DNA of 64,000 nt, taken from Hydrocarboniclastica marina (GTDB lineage: Bacteria > Pseudomonadota > Gammaproteobacteria > Pseudomonadales > Oleiphilaceae). Under the pieces are notes generated by a model. That model had not been told where the DNA came from and searched no databases. It saw only the letters and a list, made by a program, of their open reading frames with translations. A program made the position numbers and the translations under genes. Where the stretch lies: positions 2,046,001 through 2,110,000 of the forward strand of contig NZ_CP031093.1 of the NCBI RefSeq assembly GCF_004851605.1, given 5' to 3'. Of this stretch, positions 36,366 to 44,656 are shown in pieces (the first letter of the stretch is position 1; every line of letters begins with the position of its first letter).

Positions 36366-36722
36366 CTACTCTGCTGTTGTCGAGCGTTCAGGTTCCGGCT
36401 CAGTGCTGAAGTTGAAGCCACAATCCACGCACTTGAGGTTATCCAGGATCTTTTCATCGATAACCCGACCCAGGGTGACGCCGGCCGTCGCACCGGTCAC
36501 GCCACCTAGCAGGCCACCGATAATGGCACCACCGATGCCGCCGATAGTTCCGCCGGCAGGGCCCGCGATCAGGCCTAGGGTTACGCCCGCCCTCGCGCCT
36601 GAAGCAACAGCGGTAAAGCCGCCGATGACACCCGCTGAGGTGTCGACCACACCGGCAGTCTTCTTTCCATAGTTGTTCTTGCCAATGCGTAGCGATTGGC
36701 AGAGTGGACATTGTGGGGGCAC
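36366..36722 (-). CDS. Glycine-zipper protein flanked by two CxxC zinc-ribbon halves
   Basis: A 118-residue protein. The N-terminus has C-P-L-C (residues 5-8) and the C-terminus has C-V-D-C, which together could bind one zinc ion. Between them is a long Gly/Ala stretch (AGPAGGTIGGIGGAIIGGLLGGVTGATAGV) with G-x-x-x-G spacing, a membrane glycine zipper. The GTG start at 36722 has GAGG 8 nt upstream. I do not know a function; similar small proteins appear near DUF932 genes on mobile elements. It is separate from, and points away from, the ubiquitin-like operon. Confidence 0.6.
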   Translation of the reverse strand: MPPQCPLCQSLRIGKNNYGKKTAGVVDTSAGVIGGFTAVASGARAGVTLGLIAGPAGGTIGGIGGAIIGGLLGGVTGATAGVTLGRVIDEKILDNLKCVDCGFNFSTEPEPERSTTAE

Positions 36723-37181
36723 GCCAATTTCCTCTGTCTGGCTAATAGGCCGGGTAAAATCCCGGGCTCACAGAGGTGATGTAGGTTTGAATTTATTTAG
36801 GATCGGCACTTGGACATACTGCCCGGCCTGAACATACAGTAAGCCAGCTGAGCGCTACACCCTTCTCATTGACAATTTTCTCCGCCATTTCAAGGCGACG
36901 AGATCGCTTCACTACTCTGGACGATTATGTTCAGGATCTTGCCCCCCTTGCCCGCAGGTGTGGCATCTTGAGTAAGAGTTATAGACATGCCCGACATCAG
37001 TGCATATCCGAAGAATGCTGGTAGACTGCAACAGATAGTCTTACCGGAGACCGCATAAATTTGGACTCGGGCAATCTAAAGCTCAAAGCTTTGGATCTAA
37101 GGGAAATCTTTAGACAGCCAAAAACCTACTACCATGCTTGGTAGTCGCTGGCTTGCAGCTAAAAAAAGAAGTGAATCAAGT
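36723..37181. other. Intergenic region upstream of the ubiquitin-like operon
   Basis: About 460 nt between the glycine-zipper gene (minus) and the sigma-like gene (plus), visibly richer in A and T than the flanks. It must hold the promoter of the operon. The only clear structure is the nested inverted repeat at 37075-37114. A short GCCGGG...CCCGGGC hairpin lies near 36749-36767. I see no additional gene. Confidence 0.5.
37075..37114. promoter_or_regulatory. Nested inverted repeats before the ubiquitin-like operon
   Basis: TCTAAAG (37075-37081) is mirrored by CTTTAGA (37108-37114), and the 26-nt spacer holds the 10-bp palindrome CAAAGCTTTG (37084-37093). The set lies 68-107 nt before the chosen start of the sigma-like gene and just before the ATG at 37134. 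It could be an operator or part of an RNA leader. No direct evidence identifies the binding protein. Confidence 0.4.
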
Positions 37182-37967
37182 ATGGTCATCCCGCTCAAGA
37201 AAACCACAAAAGAAGGTGAGCCCTACCGCCGGCGCGCTGAGATTGAACAAGTGCTTGATGAACTTGATCAGCTTGCGCCTGATCAGCTAGTTCACAGTCT
37301 AACGAGCACCCAAGAGGCAGTGCCGTTTGAGGTCTATATCTACTACCTTCGTCACAGCGAGATCAGGCTAGCTGCAAAGCACCTGCCGCCGATCTTCATT
37401 GCCTTCTACAGCCGGCTTGAAGCGGCATTGCGTAAGACCGTCTCCGATGCATGGCTTGATCACGCCGTTGCCATTCGCGAAGAAATCGCCGAGCGCGTGG
37501 TAGAGATGATTGCGAAAGACCGAAATTCCCACGAAGACAACATGTACTACTGGGAAACCAACTTTAACCATGCTCTGGCCAACCTGCGCAAGGACGCTCT
37601 AAGAAAACTGGGTCCAGCACGAGAGACCGACCCTTTGATCAACTCCGAACCTCTGACGCACGAAAGCGGCGATGGGCACGATATCAGGCCTGAGGTCGAC
37701 ATTGCCGCTTGCGATTTCATTAACCCGAATCCGTCCAAACTGGACGATGCTGCTTTCCGGTTACGTCTTACGGACGCGATTAATGATCTACCCGACAATG
37801 AGAGGCGTGCAGTCGGGTTGTTGTTACAAGGGATGCAGATCGAGTCGCAAGACCCCGAAGTTATGACCATCGCGAAAGCGTTGGGATGCACGGACAGGAC
37901 CGTACGCAACCGATTACAGCGTGCCAATCAAAATCTGCGAGTCGTGCTGCAAGCGGAGGACATATGA
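37182..37967 (+). CDS. Sigma-70-like (ECF-type) DNA-binding protein heading the ubiquitin-like operon
   Basis: 261 residues from the ATG at 37182 (277 from 37134, which has no ribosome site). The C-terminal ~70 residues, LTDAINDLPDNERRAVGLLLQGM followed by MTIAKALGCTDRTVRNRLQRANQNLRVVL, have the pattern of sigma region 4: a first helix ending in LP, then a helix-turn-helix. The middle (SRLEAALRKTVSDAWLDH, WETNFNHALANLRKDALRKL) could be a diverged region 2, but I cannot assign it firmly. It may direct transcription of this operon or of target genes. The next gene starts inside its stop codon (ATGA), so they are coupled. Confidence 0.65.
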   Translation: MVIPLKKTTKEGEPYRRRAEIEQVLDELDQLAPDQLVHSLTSTQEAVPFEVYIYYLRHSEIRLAAKHLPPIFIAFYSRLEAALRKTVSDAWLDHAVAIREEIAERVVEMIAKDRNSHEDNMYYWETNFNHALANLRKDALRKLGPARETDPLINSEPLTHESGDGHDIRPEVDIAACDFINPNPSKLDDAAFRLRLTDAINDLPDNERRAVGLLLQGMQIESQDPEVMTIAKALGCTDRTVRNRLQRANQNLRVVLQAEDI

Positions 37968-38572
37968 ACACCACATCTCATGAATCTAAAAGTGACGTGT
38001 TACACGCGTTCTCAACAGAAGCCAACCCAGACGCCGACACACTGGCGAGATACTTGAAACGGCACCCCCAATATAGTGAATCGCTAATCGATCTGTCTAT
38101 TGAACTGTTTTCAGCTCAGTCGTTTGATGAAGCGCCGGCCGAAGCGGTGCCGAGCGACAATGCCCAGCGGGCTTGGTCAACGTTTCAATCCATGCTAAGA
38201 CCCGAAGACCCAGCCTCGACCGCTCCCAGCGCGATGGTTAACCCGCTGTCTAGTCTCGATAAGCAACAGTTCAAGGAGCTAGCTAGAGAGCTGAACGTCA
38301 ACCGCCTCTTCCTCTCTTTGCTCCGTGACAACGCTATCCAAGTGGCCACTATCCCCCGGCAATTTCTGGCATCGCTTGCCGAACTTTTGAACATACCAAT
38401 TGAGGGACTCCAGCGTGTCTTAGTTGCCCCGACCACCATTTCTGAAGGAGTGCGTTATAAGGCTTCAGGCAAACCCGGCTCGGGTGACAAAATCACCTTT
38501 GAAGAAGCTCTGACTCACTCACATTTGAGCGACGAGCAACAATCTGTCCTTAGAGAAATGAAGGATTTATAG
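37964..38572 (+). CDS. Small putative regulator coupled to the sigma-like protein
   Basis: A 202-residue protein I do not recognise by name. The first ~90 residues are acidic and low in structure. Residues ~100-150 (LDKQQFKELARELNVNRLFLSLLRDNAIQVATIPRQFLASLAELLNIPIEGLQRVL) look like a compact helical regulator domain of the kind paired with ImmA/IrrE proteases. It overlaps the sigma-like gene by 4 nt and ends 4 nt before the protease-helicase gene. Two roles fit: an anti-sigma-type partner of the previous protein, or a repressor that the HEIGH protease of the next protein cuts. Both are inference from position. Confidence 0.6.
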   Translation: MNTTSHESKSDVLHAFSTEANPDADTLARYLKRHPQYSESLIDLSIELFSAQSFDEAPAEAVPSDNAQRAWSTFQSMLRPEDPASTAPSAMVNPLSSLDKQQFKELARELNVNRLFLSLLRDNAIQVATIPRQFLASLAELLNIPIEGLQRVLVAPTTISEGVRYKASGKPGSGDKITFEEALTHSHLSDEQQSVLREMKDL

Positions 38573-38576
38573 CACA

Positions 38577-41500
38577 GTGGACGCTATAGAAGCGGCTCGA
38601 CAAACAGCTGAGAAACTGCACCTGGCAGCGTCAGCGCGAGGCAGCGACACTAGCAACTTGTTACGCTTCGTTAAGGATGAGGCAGAGCACCGCCGCATAG
38701 ACGTATTTGCAATGCCCCAGGGAGACCCAAAGCTCAATAGAGGACGAGCACTCTTCGACAGCCAAGCTGAAATGATCCTCTATGAGGATGTAGGCAGCGA
38801 TTTTGACAAAGCATTCCTCATCGCCCACGAAATCGGTCACCTGGAGCTCGAAGGCCTTTCCAAGGATAACCTCACCCAAGGGGTTGAGCCTGATCGGTCT
38901 GCCGAAGCTCCCGCAGTGGGGGCAGAACGAGTGGTGGACTATGGCAATCGCGAACGGCGCGAAATTATCATGGACCTCTTTGCCCGCGAGTTGCTGCTGC
39001 CGCGTAGTTTGGTGAAGCGCTGGCATATCGACGAACAGATGACTTCCGGCTCCATCGCCGAGAGATTGAAAGCTCCCCTGAGTGTCGTGCAACAGCAGTT
39101 AATCGACGCGCTTCTGCTGCCGCCCATCGAACCGTCACATGCAGCGCCGGCGGCTGGTGCGCAGATTGGCCTAGACGAATCGCAACGCGCCGCCGCTTTG
39201 CACAGAGGCAGCGCTTTCCAACTCCAAGCGGGCCCTGGCACCGGTAAGACGCGCACTCTGGTTTATCGCATTGAGTCATTGTTGGAAGAGGGAGTGGACC
39301 CCGGGACGATCCTGGTACTGACCTTTTCCAACAAAGCCGCCGGAGAGCTACGCGAGCGTATCGCCGCAAAATTTCCTGAGGCCGTGGCCACCCTATGGCT
39401 GGGCACCTTCCACTCCTTTGGCCTGGATATTGTGCATCGCTTCCACGATCGCCTGGGCATGTCCGAACACCCTCGAGTGGTTTCACGCTTCGAAGCCATC
39501 GAGATGCTCGAAGACGAGCTAGCCCGCCTTCCTCTCAAGCACTTTCGCAACCTGTACGACCCGACCCTAGACCTCGGCGATATGCTGTCGGCAATCTCAC
39601 GAGCTAAAGATGAGGTGGTTAATGCCACTGAATACCGAGCATTGGCAGAAGCCATGCTTGAGTCCGCTGAGGACGAGAAACAGCGTGAGCAGGCCGAGAA
39701 ATGTCTCGATGTAGCACAGCTTTATCAGGTTTATGAACGTTTACTGCAATACACCGATAGCGTGGACTTTGGTGACCTAGTTTCACTGCCCGCGGGATTG
39801 GTGGAGTCGGATTCAGACGTACAACAACTGCTCTCATCACGGCATCAACACATCCTGGTGGATGAATACCAAGATGTGAACCGCGCTTCCGTGCGCTTAA
39901 TAAAGGCCATTGCGGGAGGGGGTAAACGGCTCTGGGTCGTGGGGGATTCGCGCCAATCCATCTACCGCTTTCGGGGAGCATCTTCGATCAACATGAGGCG
40001 TTTCACCGCTGACTTTCCCGGCGCAGAAATTGCTGAGCTGAAAATCAACTACCGTTCCTCAAATGAAATAGTTGATCTCTATCGCCGCTTTTCAATAGAC
40101 ATGAAAGCCTCAGAGAAGGCTTTGCCCCTGCAACTCGATGCCAAGCGTGGCCGGTTAGGCAAACGTCCCGAATTCAGAGTAGCCACAACTGCGGATGACG
40201 AAATCGCTGTGATCGCTGCGGCGGTTGAAGAGAAGAAGCGCCAGGGCATCGAATACAAAGATCAGGCCATACTCTGTACCTCCAATAACCGCCTGAGCGA
40301 AATCGCCGCTAGCTTTGAAACTCTTGGGCTACCGGTATTGTACTTAGGCAGCCTGTTTGAACGCGACGAAATCAAAGACCTGTTATCACTGCTATCGCTG
40401 GTCACCGACCGTCGTGCCACGGGACTGATTCGGGCGGCAACACTGCCCGGCTACACAGTGCATCTTGAACACCTCACTGCGCTGCAGCAGCACCTACGTG
40501 AAGCTGATCTCGCCCCATTCAGCTGGGGGGCATTAGTGGATGAGGTGCCAGGGCTGGATGAACAAGCCTGCAAAACGCTAAAACGCCTGTCTGCCATGAT
40601 GAACAATTTCCCCCCGCATACCAACCCTTGGTCAGTGCTGGCAAGCCTGGTTATTGATCGACTGGGCTGGGCAAAGCAGGCGGCTCAGGCTGAGGACCTG
40701 CAAGGTCAAATGAGGGGGATCGCGCTGTGGCAACTACTGAACTTTGCCCGCACCCCTGTCAAAGGCAGCGGGCTGCCTGTGGACCGTCTGCTATCAAGAA
40801 TCCGGCGTATTGTGCTGCTCTCCGAAGACCGTGAAATGCGGCAACTGCCACAGGCAGCGCTCAGCATCAACGGCGTTCGCTTAATGACCATACACGCCAG
40901 CAAAGGGTTGGAATTCAGTGTGGTTCACCTACCAGGTATGATCGCCACCGGGTTGCCAGGCAGCAACAGGCCGCCGCGCTGTGTGCCGCCTGATGGGCTG
41001 ATCGAAGGTACGGAAGGGTTGACTGGGCTCGAGGCTATCAAAGCGGGCCACGATGAAGAGGAGGAGTGCAAATTTTTTGTTGCCACGTCGCGGGCGCAAG
41101 ATAGCCTGTTAATGTACGCCTCCTCGTTACAAAATAACGGCAAAAACCGCAGTCGCTCCACGTATATCGGTCGTATTGCTCCTGTAATTCAACAGCAGAA
41201 CATCCCGTCTCGGCTTAGCCCCACCCCCATAGAACCCGAGATCTTAAGCGTCAGTAACGAGGAACTGCTGCTCAGCGAAAAGCAAATCAGCTTATACGAT
41301 CGGTGCCCAAGGCGTTTTCTTTATACTCATGCCCTGGCTTTGGCGGGCACACGTACCGAGAGCGCATTTATGCAAATGCACAGCGCGGTGTATGAAGTGC
41401 TAGGATGGCTGGGACAGCACCATAGCGAATCCACTCCACGTGCTGACGAACTGGAGGCCCAATTCATGCAGTCATGGCAGATTCGGGGCCCCGTTGATCA

Positions 41501-41990
41501 TGGCTATACGGATGACTATCGCCGTATCGGTCAGCGCCTCGTGCAATACCTAATGGAAACTCGCCAAGGGCGAAAACTGGTTAAGCCGGAGGCACTGCAA
41601 GTGTCTTTTCCTGAGGGCAAGATCATTGTGCTACCCGATGAAGTCAGCTGCGACATCGATGGCAACCACAGCATTCGATGCATAAAAACTGGCAAAAAGG
41701 GCAGCGACGAATTTGACCGCATTGAATACACGCTGTTGGTCGAGGCAGCTGAACGTCACTTCGGGCACGGCACCCGAGTTGAGGCCGTCCATTTAGCAGG
41801 TGAAACCCTGGAGGCGGTCACAGTGAGCGATCGCAAAAGAACCACACGTCTAGATAAAGCTCAATCGGCCTTGGGTTCTATTGCCCGTGGGCACTTCCCC
41901 GCTATGCCAGAAAACCGTACCTGCCCCCGTTGCCCTAGCTTTTTCATCTGCGGCAAAGTTCCGCCGGGAAACATTCGCATAAAAAATTGA
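38577..41990 (+). CDS. ImmA/IrrE-type metalloprotease fused to a UvrD-type helicase and a RecB/Cas4-like nuclease remnant
   Basis: An 1137-residue protein with a GTG start. Residues 1-180: an ImmA/IrrE-like zinc protease with AHEIGH (zinc site His84, Glu85, His88) and the downstream helix REIIMDLFARELLLPRS. Residues ~195-880: an SF1A helicase with Walker A AGPGTGKT (~218), DEYQDVN (~427), VGDSRQSIYRFRGAS, INYRSS and MTIHASKGLEF (~771). Residues ~900-1137: a RecB/Cas4-like module with Cys in YDRCPRRFLY and C-x2-C-x6-C in CPRCPSFFICG, which could hold a 4Fe-4S cluster. The PD-(D/E)xK core reads IRCIKTGK, with Cys where Asp is expected, so cleavage may be lost. The next gene starts 60 nt later on the same strand. 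Confidence 0.85.
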   Translation: MDAIEAARQTAEKLHLAASARGSDTSNLLRFVKDEAEHRRIDVFAMPQGDPKLNRGRALFDSQAEMILYEDVGSDFDKAFLIAHEIGHLELEGLSKDNLTQGVEPDRSAEAPAVGAERVVDYGNRERREIIMDLFARELLLPRSLVKRWHIDEQMTSGSIAERLKAPLSVVQQQLIDALLLPPIEPSHAAPAAGAQIGLDESQRAAALHRGSAFQLQAGPGTGKTRTLVYRIESLLEEGVDPGTILVLTFSNKAAGELRERIAAKFPEAVATLWLGTFHSFGLDIVHRFHDRLGMSEHPRVVSRFEAIEMLEDELARLPLKHFRNLYDPTLDLGDMLSAISRAKDEVVNATEYRALAEAMLESAEDEKQREQAEKCLDVAQLYQVYERLLQYTDSVDFGDLVSLPAGLVESDSDVQQLLSSRHQHILVDEYQDVNRASVRLIKAIAGGGKRLWVVGDSRQSIYRFRGASSINMRRFTADFPGAEIAELKINYRSSNEIVDLYRRFSIDMKASEKALPLQLDAKRGRLGKRPEFRVATTADDEIAVIAAAVEEKKRQGIEYKDQAILCTSNNRLSEIAASFETLGLPVLYLGSLFERDEIKDLLSLLSLVTDRRATGLIRAATLPGYTVHLEHLTALQQHLREADLAPFSWGALVDEVPGLDEQACKTLKRLSAMMNNFPPHTNPWSVLASLVIDRLGWAKQAAQAEDLQGQMRGIALWQLLNFARTPVKGSGLPVDRLLSRIRRIVLLSEDREMRQLPQAALSINGVRLMTIHASKGLEFSVVHLPGMIATGLPGSNRPPRCVPPDGLIEGTEGLTGLEAIKAGHDEEEECKFFVATSRAQDSLLMYASSLQNNGKNRSRSTYIGRIAPVIQQQNIPSRLSPTPIEPEILSVSNEELLLSEKQISLYDRCPRRFLYTHALALAGTRTESAFMQMHSAVYEVLGWLGQHHSESTPRADELEAQFMQSWQIRGPVDHGYTDDYRRIGQRLVQYLMETRQGRKLVKPEALQVSFPEGKIIVLPDEVSCDIDGNHSIRCIKTGKKGSDEFDRIEYTLLVEAAERHFGHGTRVEAVHLAGETLEAVTVSDRKRTTRLDKAQSALGSIARGHFPAMPENRTCPRCPSFFICGKVPPGNIRIKN

Positions 41991-42050
41991 GTTTCACCTT
42001 CCGGTCGAAAAATTCACGTCGATTAACTTCTTGAGAGGCTAAGAAACCGC

Positions 42051-43250
42051 ATGTCGCGGTCCGCCATCAAGAGGTTATTCGATATGAACAGCATTATTCC
42101 ACCTAACCAAGAGCGCATTGAACGCGAAAATATTGCCCTGTCTCGCAAAGAGGGTCGTCTACTCCGCCCAGCTGATCATTACCTGATCCAGGTGCTTGAT
42201 CCCAGCTTTCAGGGCGACTTGGTCGAGATTGACGACCCGGTGCCTACCGGCCGCCAAGTCTTGACCGCTGCCGGCAAAATCCCCGCTGAACGTCACCTGC
42301 TGCTGTTGATCGACGACAAAGGTGTGCTCGAAGAGGTCAATCTCGATGAGCCGGTGGACGTATACCAACGAGGTGTTGAGCAATTCATTGCCTTCGACAG
42401 CGACCGCCTTTTTTACGTCGCCTTGAACGGGCGGCGGTTTCCTTGGGGGCAGGCTTCCATCCGTGAGGATGTACTTCGCCAAGTCGGGGGAATTGCCGAA
42501 GATCATGCCATCTGGTTAGAGCGCCGTAACGAACCTGATCAGATTCTTGCGGATGGACAAAGTGTGGATTTGGACGAGCCCGGTCTTGAGAAGCTCTATA
42601 CCCAACCCAAAAACTGGCAATTGAATGTTCAGGGCGTAATGGTGGACTCCGGGCAACCGACAATCCTTGCCAGGGATGCTCTCAAGGCAGCCGGCTTTAA
42701 TCCTGACAAAGGCTGGATTTTGGTGCTCAAGGTCAAAGGGGAGCCCAAGCAGAGCATCAATATGGATGATGTCGTTGACCTGCGCAAACCTGGAATTGAA
42801 AAAATTCGTCTCACACCAGCAGAGATTAACAATGGCGAGGCAGCTGCAGTCTCCGCCCTAGATTTTTCCCTGCTGGAGCAAGACGTGGCCTACCTAAAGC
42901 ACCTGGGCCTCAACTGGGAGACTCGTCTTGCGGGCGCACGACGCTGGCTGATCATTCGTGACTACGCCTTGCCGAGCGGCTACAACCATGCGCAGGTCGA
43001 TCTCGCCATCGAGATTCCAACCGCGTACCCGGACGCGAAGCTCGACATGTTCTTTGTTCATCCCGCTCTTACTCTTGCCAATGGAAGTGGTATTGGGCAG
43101 ACCGAAAGCCGGGAGAACATCCTTGGCAGTGTCTTTCAGCGCTGGAGCCGCCACCTCAACGGCATCACACGCTGGAACCCCCTAACGGATAGCGTGATCA
43201 CCCACTTAGCTGTTGTCGAAGAATCGCTGCTGCGGGAGGTGGGGCAATGA
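42051..43250 (+). CDS. Three ubiquitin-like (multi-ubiquitin) repeats fused to a cysteine-free E2-like domain
   Basis: A 399-residue protein. Three related beta-grasp repeats start near residues 42 (YLIQVLDPSFQG), 119 (LFYVALNGRRFPW) and 187 (NWQLNVQGVMVDSG); each ends with a D-EP/KPG-x-E-K/Q-type strand (DEPVDVYQRGVEQF, DEPGLEKLY, RKPGIEKIR), as in the Multi_ubiq family. From ~270 to the end is an E2-like domain with LPSGYNHAQVDLAIEIPTAYPDAKLDMFFVHP and WSRHLNGITRWNP, matching the prokaryotic E2 family E style. There is not one Cys in the protein, so there is no catalytic thioester residue, and no repeat ends in Gly-Gly. ATG codons at 42051 and 42084 are both possible starts. It overlaps the E1 gene by 4 nt. 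Confidence 0.85.
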   Translation: MSRSAIKRLFDMNSIIPPNQERIERENIALSRKEGRLLRPADHYLIQVLDPSFQGDLVEIDDPVPTGRQVLTAAGKIPAERHLLLLIDDKGVLEEVNLDEPVDVYQRGVEQFIAFDSDRLFYVALNGRRFPWGQASIREDVLRQVGGIAEDHAIWLERRNEPDQILADGQSVDLDEPGLEKLYTQPKNWQLNVQGVMVDSGQPTILARDALKAAGFNPDKGWILVLKVKGEPKQSINMDDVVDLRKPGIEKIRLTPAEINNGEAAAVSALDFSLLEQDVAYLKHLGLNWETRLAGARRWLIIRDYALPSGYNHAQVDLAIEIPTAYPDAKLDMFFVHPALTLANGSGIGQTESRENILGSVFQRWSRHLNGITRWNPLTDSVITHLAVVEESLLREVGQ

Positions 43251-44656
43251 GCGCTTCAAACTATAACCTGCCCTACAAACTGGCCCTCAGCGAAGCCCAT
43301 CACGCGCAACTGCGCGAGCACCTTTTCCCCGGCGACGGTCTGGAGGCCGCCGCCATTATTCTCTGTGCACAAAGTGCGACACATCGCTATGTGGTTAATC
43401 GAATTCTGCCGGTTGATCACGCCAGTTGCCGCGTGCGCTCGCCCGATCACATTAGTTGGCCAGGTACGGCTATCGAGGCGGCCATTGATCTGGCCGAGGC
43501 CAACAACCTGTCCATTGTGTTAATACACTCCCACCCCGGCGGCATGTTGGGTTTCTCAGCCATTGACGATGATAGTGATCACGAAGTTATGCCTGCATTG
43601 TTCGAAGCTAGCGAGTTGCCCTCGATCCTTCACGGCTCGGCCATTATGACGCCAAACGGCGCCATTTGCGCACGACTCTATGATCGCCAATTGGCGAGCA
43701 CATCCTTTAGCGCTGTGCACTGCGCTGGCGATGAGCTGCTCACCTGGGAGGCATCGGGGCAAGGGGGCGTGATGCAAAGACCGATGGCCTTTTCAGCCCA
43801 AATGGCGAGCGACCTGAAACATCTCACCGCCTGTGTGGTCGGGGTGTCTGGAACCGGATCCATTGTGGTTGAGCAGCTGGCTCGCCTCGGCATTGGACGA
43901 CTAATCTTGATCGATTTCGACGAAATCGAATTCAAGAATCTCAACCGCATCGTCAACGCTACTCTAGAGGATGCCCGTAATGGTACCGCCAAAGTGGCGC
44001 GATTTGCTTCTGCCGTCCGGCTTTATCGTGACGACATTGAGGTGCTCCCACTCAAAGCCAGTATCGCTAGTCGCGAAGCTATCGAATTGGCGGGCTTGGC
44101 CGATGTGCTTTTTTGCTGTGTCGACAGTTACGAAGGTCGCCAGCTGTGTGACCGCATTGCGGCTGCGTTTTTGCAGCCATTGTTTGATGTCGCGGTCACC
44201 ATTCCTACGCGCCAGACCAACGACGGGGTTGCAATCGGTGATGTCTGCGGGCGAGTGGACTACGTTAAACCTGGCGGGAGCACCCTTGCTGATCGTGGCG
44301 TCTATACCCCAGAGACCCTGCGCCGGGAGTACCTGCGGCAAGCAGCCCCCGATGAGGTGACTGAACAGGTGGCCGAAGGTTACATCGAAGGCATTGCCGA
44401 TGAAGCCCCTTCAGTAATCTCTCTTAACATGCGCGCAGCGAGCGATTGCGTAATGGAGTTTATCGCCCGCGCCTATCCGTTTCGCCAAGAACCCAACCAG
44501 AGGCGAGCCCGTACTGTTTTCTCGCTCGCCGCAGGCGAGGAGGAACTTATCAGCGAAACGGATTTTAATCGGGTGCCGAATCCTCACCTTGCGCGCGGAT
44601 TAATTGAACCCCTGTTGGGCATGCCACGATTTAGCCCCAGCAAGGTGAAAGCATGA
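43247..44656 (+). CDS. JAB/JAMM peptidase fused to an E1-like (ThiF) adenylyltransferase
   Basis: A 469-residue protein. Residues 1-155: a JAMM isopeptidase with Glu33, His94-Ser-His96-Pro, Ser104 and Asp107, so the zinc site looks complete. Residues ~175-440: an E1/ThiF domain with GVSGTGSIVVEQLARLG (198-), LIDFDEIEFKNLNR and the Asp in CCVDSYEGRQL, enough for ATP binding and adenylation. Where related enzymes carry Cys residues after P-G-G (PGGxCLxC type), this one reads YVKPGGSTLADRGVY (~341), with no Cys. It may activate and also trim the ubiquitin-like protein of the gene before. It overlaps both neighbours by 4 nt. Confidence 0.87.
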   Translation: MSASNYNLPYKLALSEAHHAQLREHLFPGDGLEAAAIILCAQSATHRYVVNRILPVDHASCRVRSPDHISWPGTAIEAAIDLAEANNLSIVLIHSHPGGMLGFSAIDDDSDHEVMPALFEASELPSILHGSAIMTPNGAICARLYDRQLASTSFSAVHCAGDELLTWEASGQGGVMQRPMAFSAQMASDLKHLTACVVGVSGTGSIVVEQLARLGIGRLILIDFDEIEFKNLNRIVNATLEDARNGTAKVARFASAVRLYRDDIEVLPLKASIASREAIELAGLADVLFCCVDSYEGRQLCDRIAAAFLQPLFDVAVTIPTRQTNDGVAIGDVCGRVDYVKPGGSTLADRGVYTPETLRREYLRQAAPDEVTEQVAEGYIEGIADEAPSVISLNMRAASDCVMEFIARAYPFRQEPNQRRARTVFSLAAGEEELISETDFNRVPNPHLARGLIEPLLGMPRFSPSKVKA

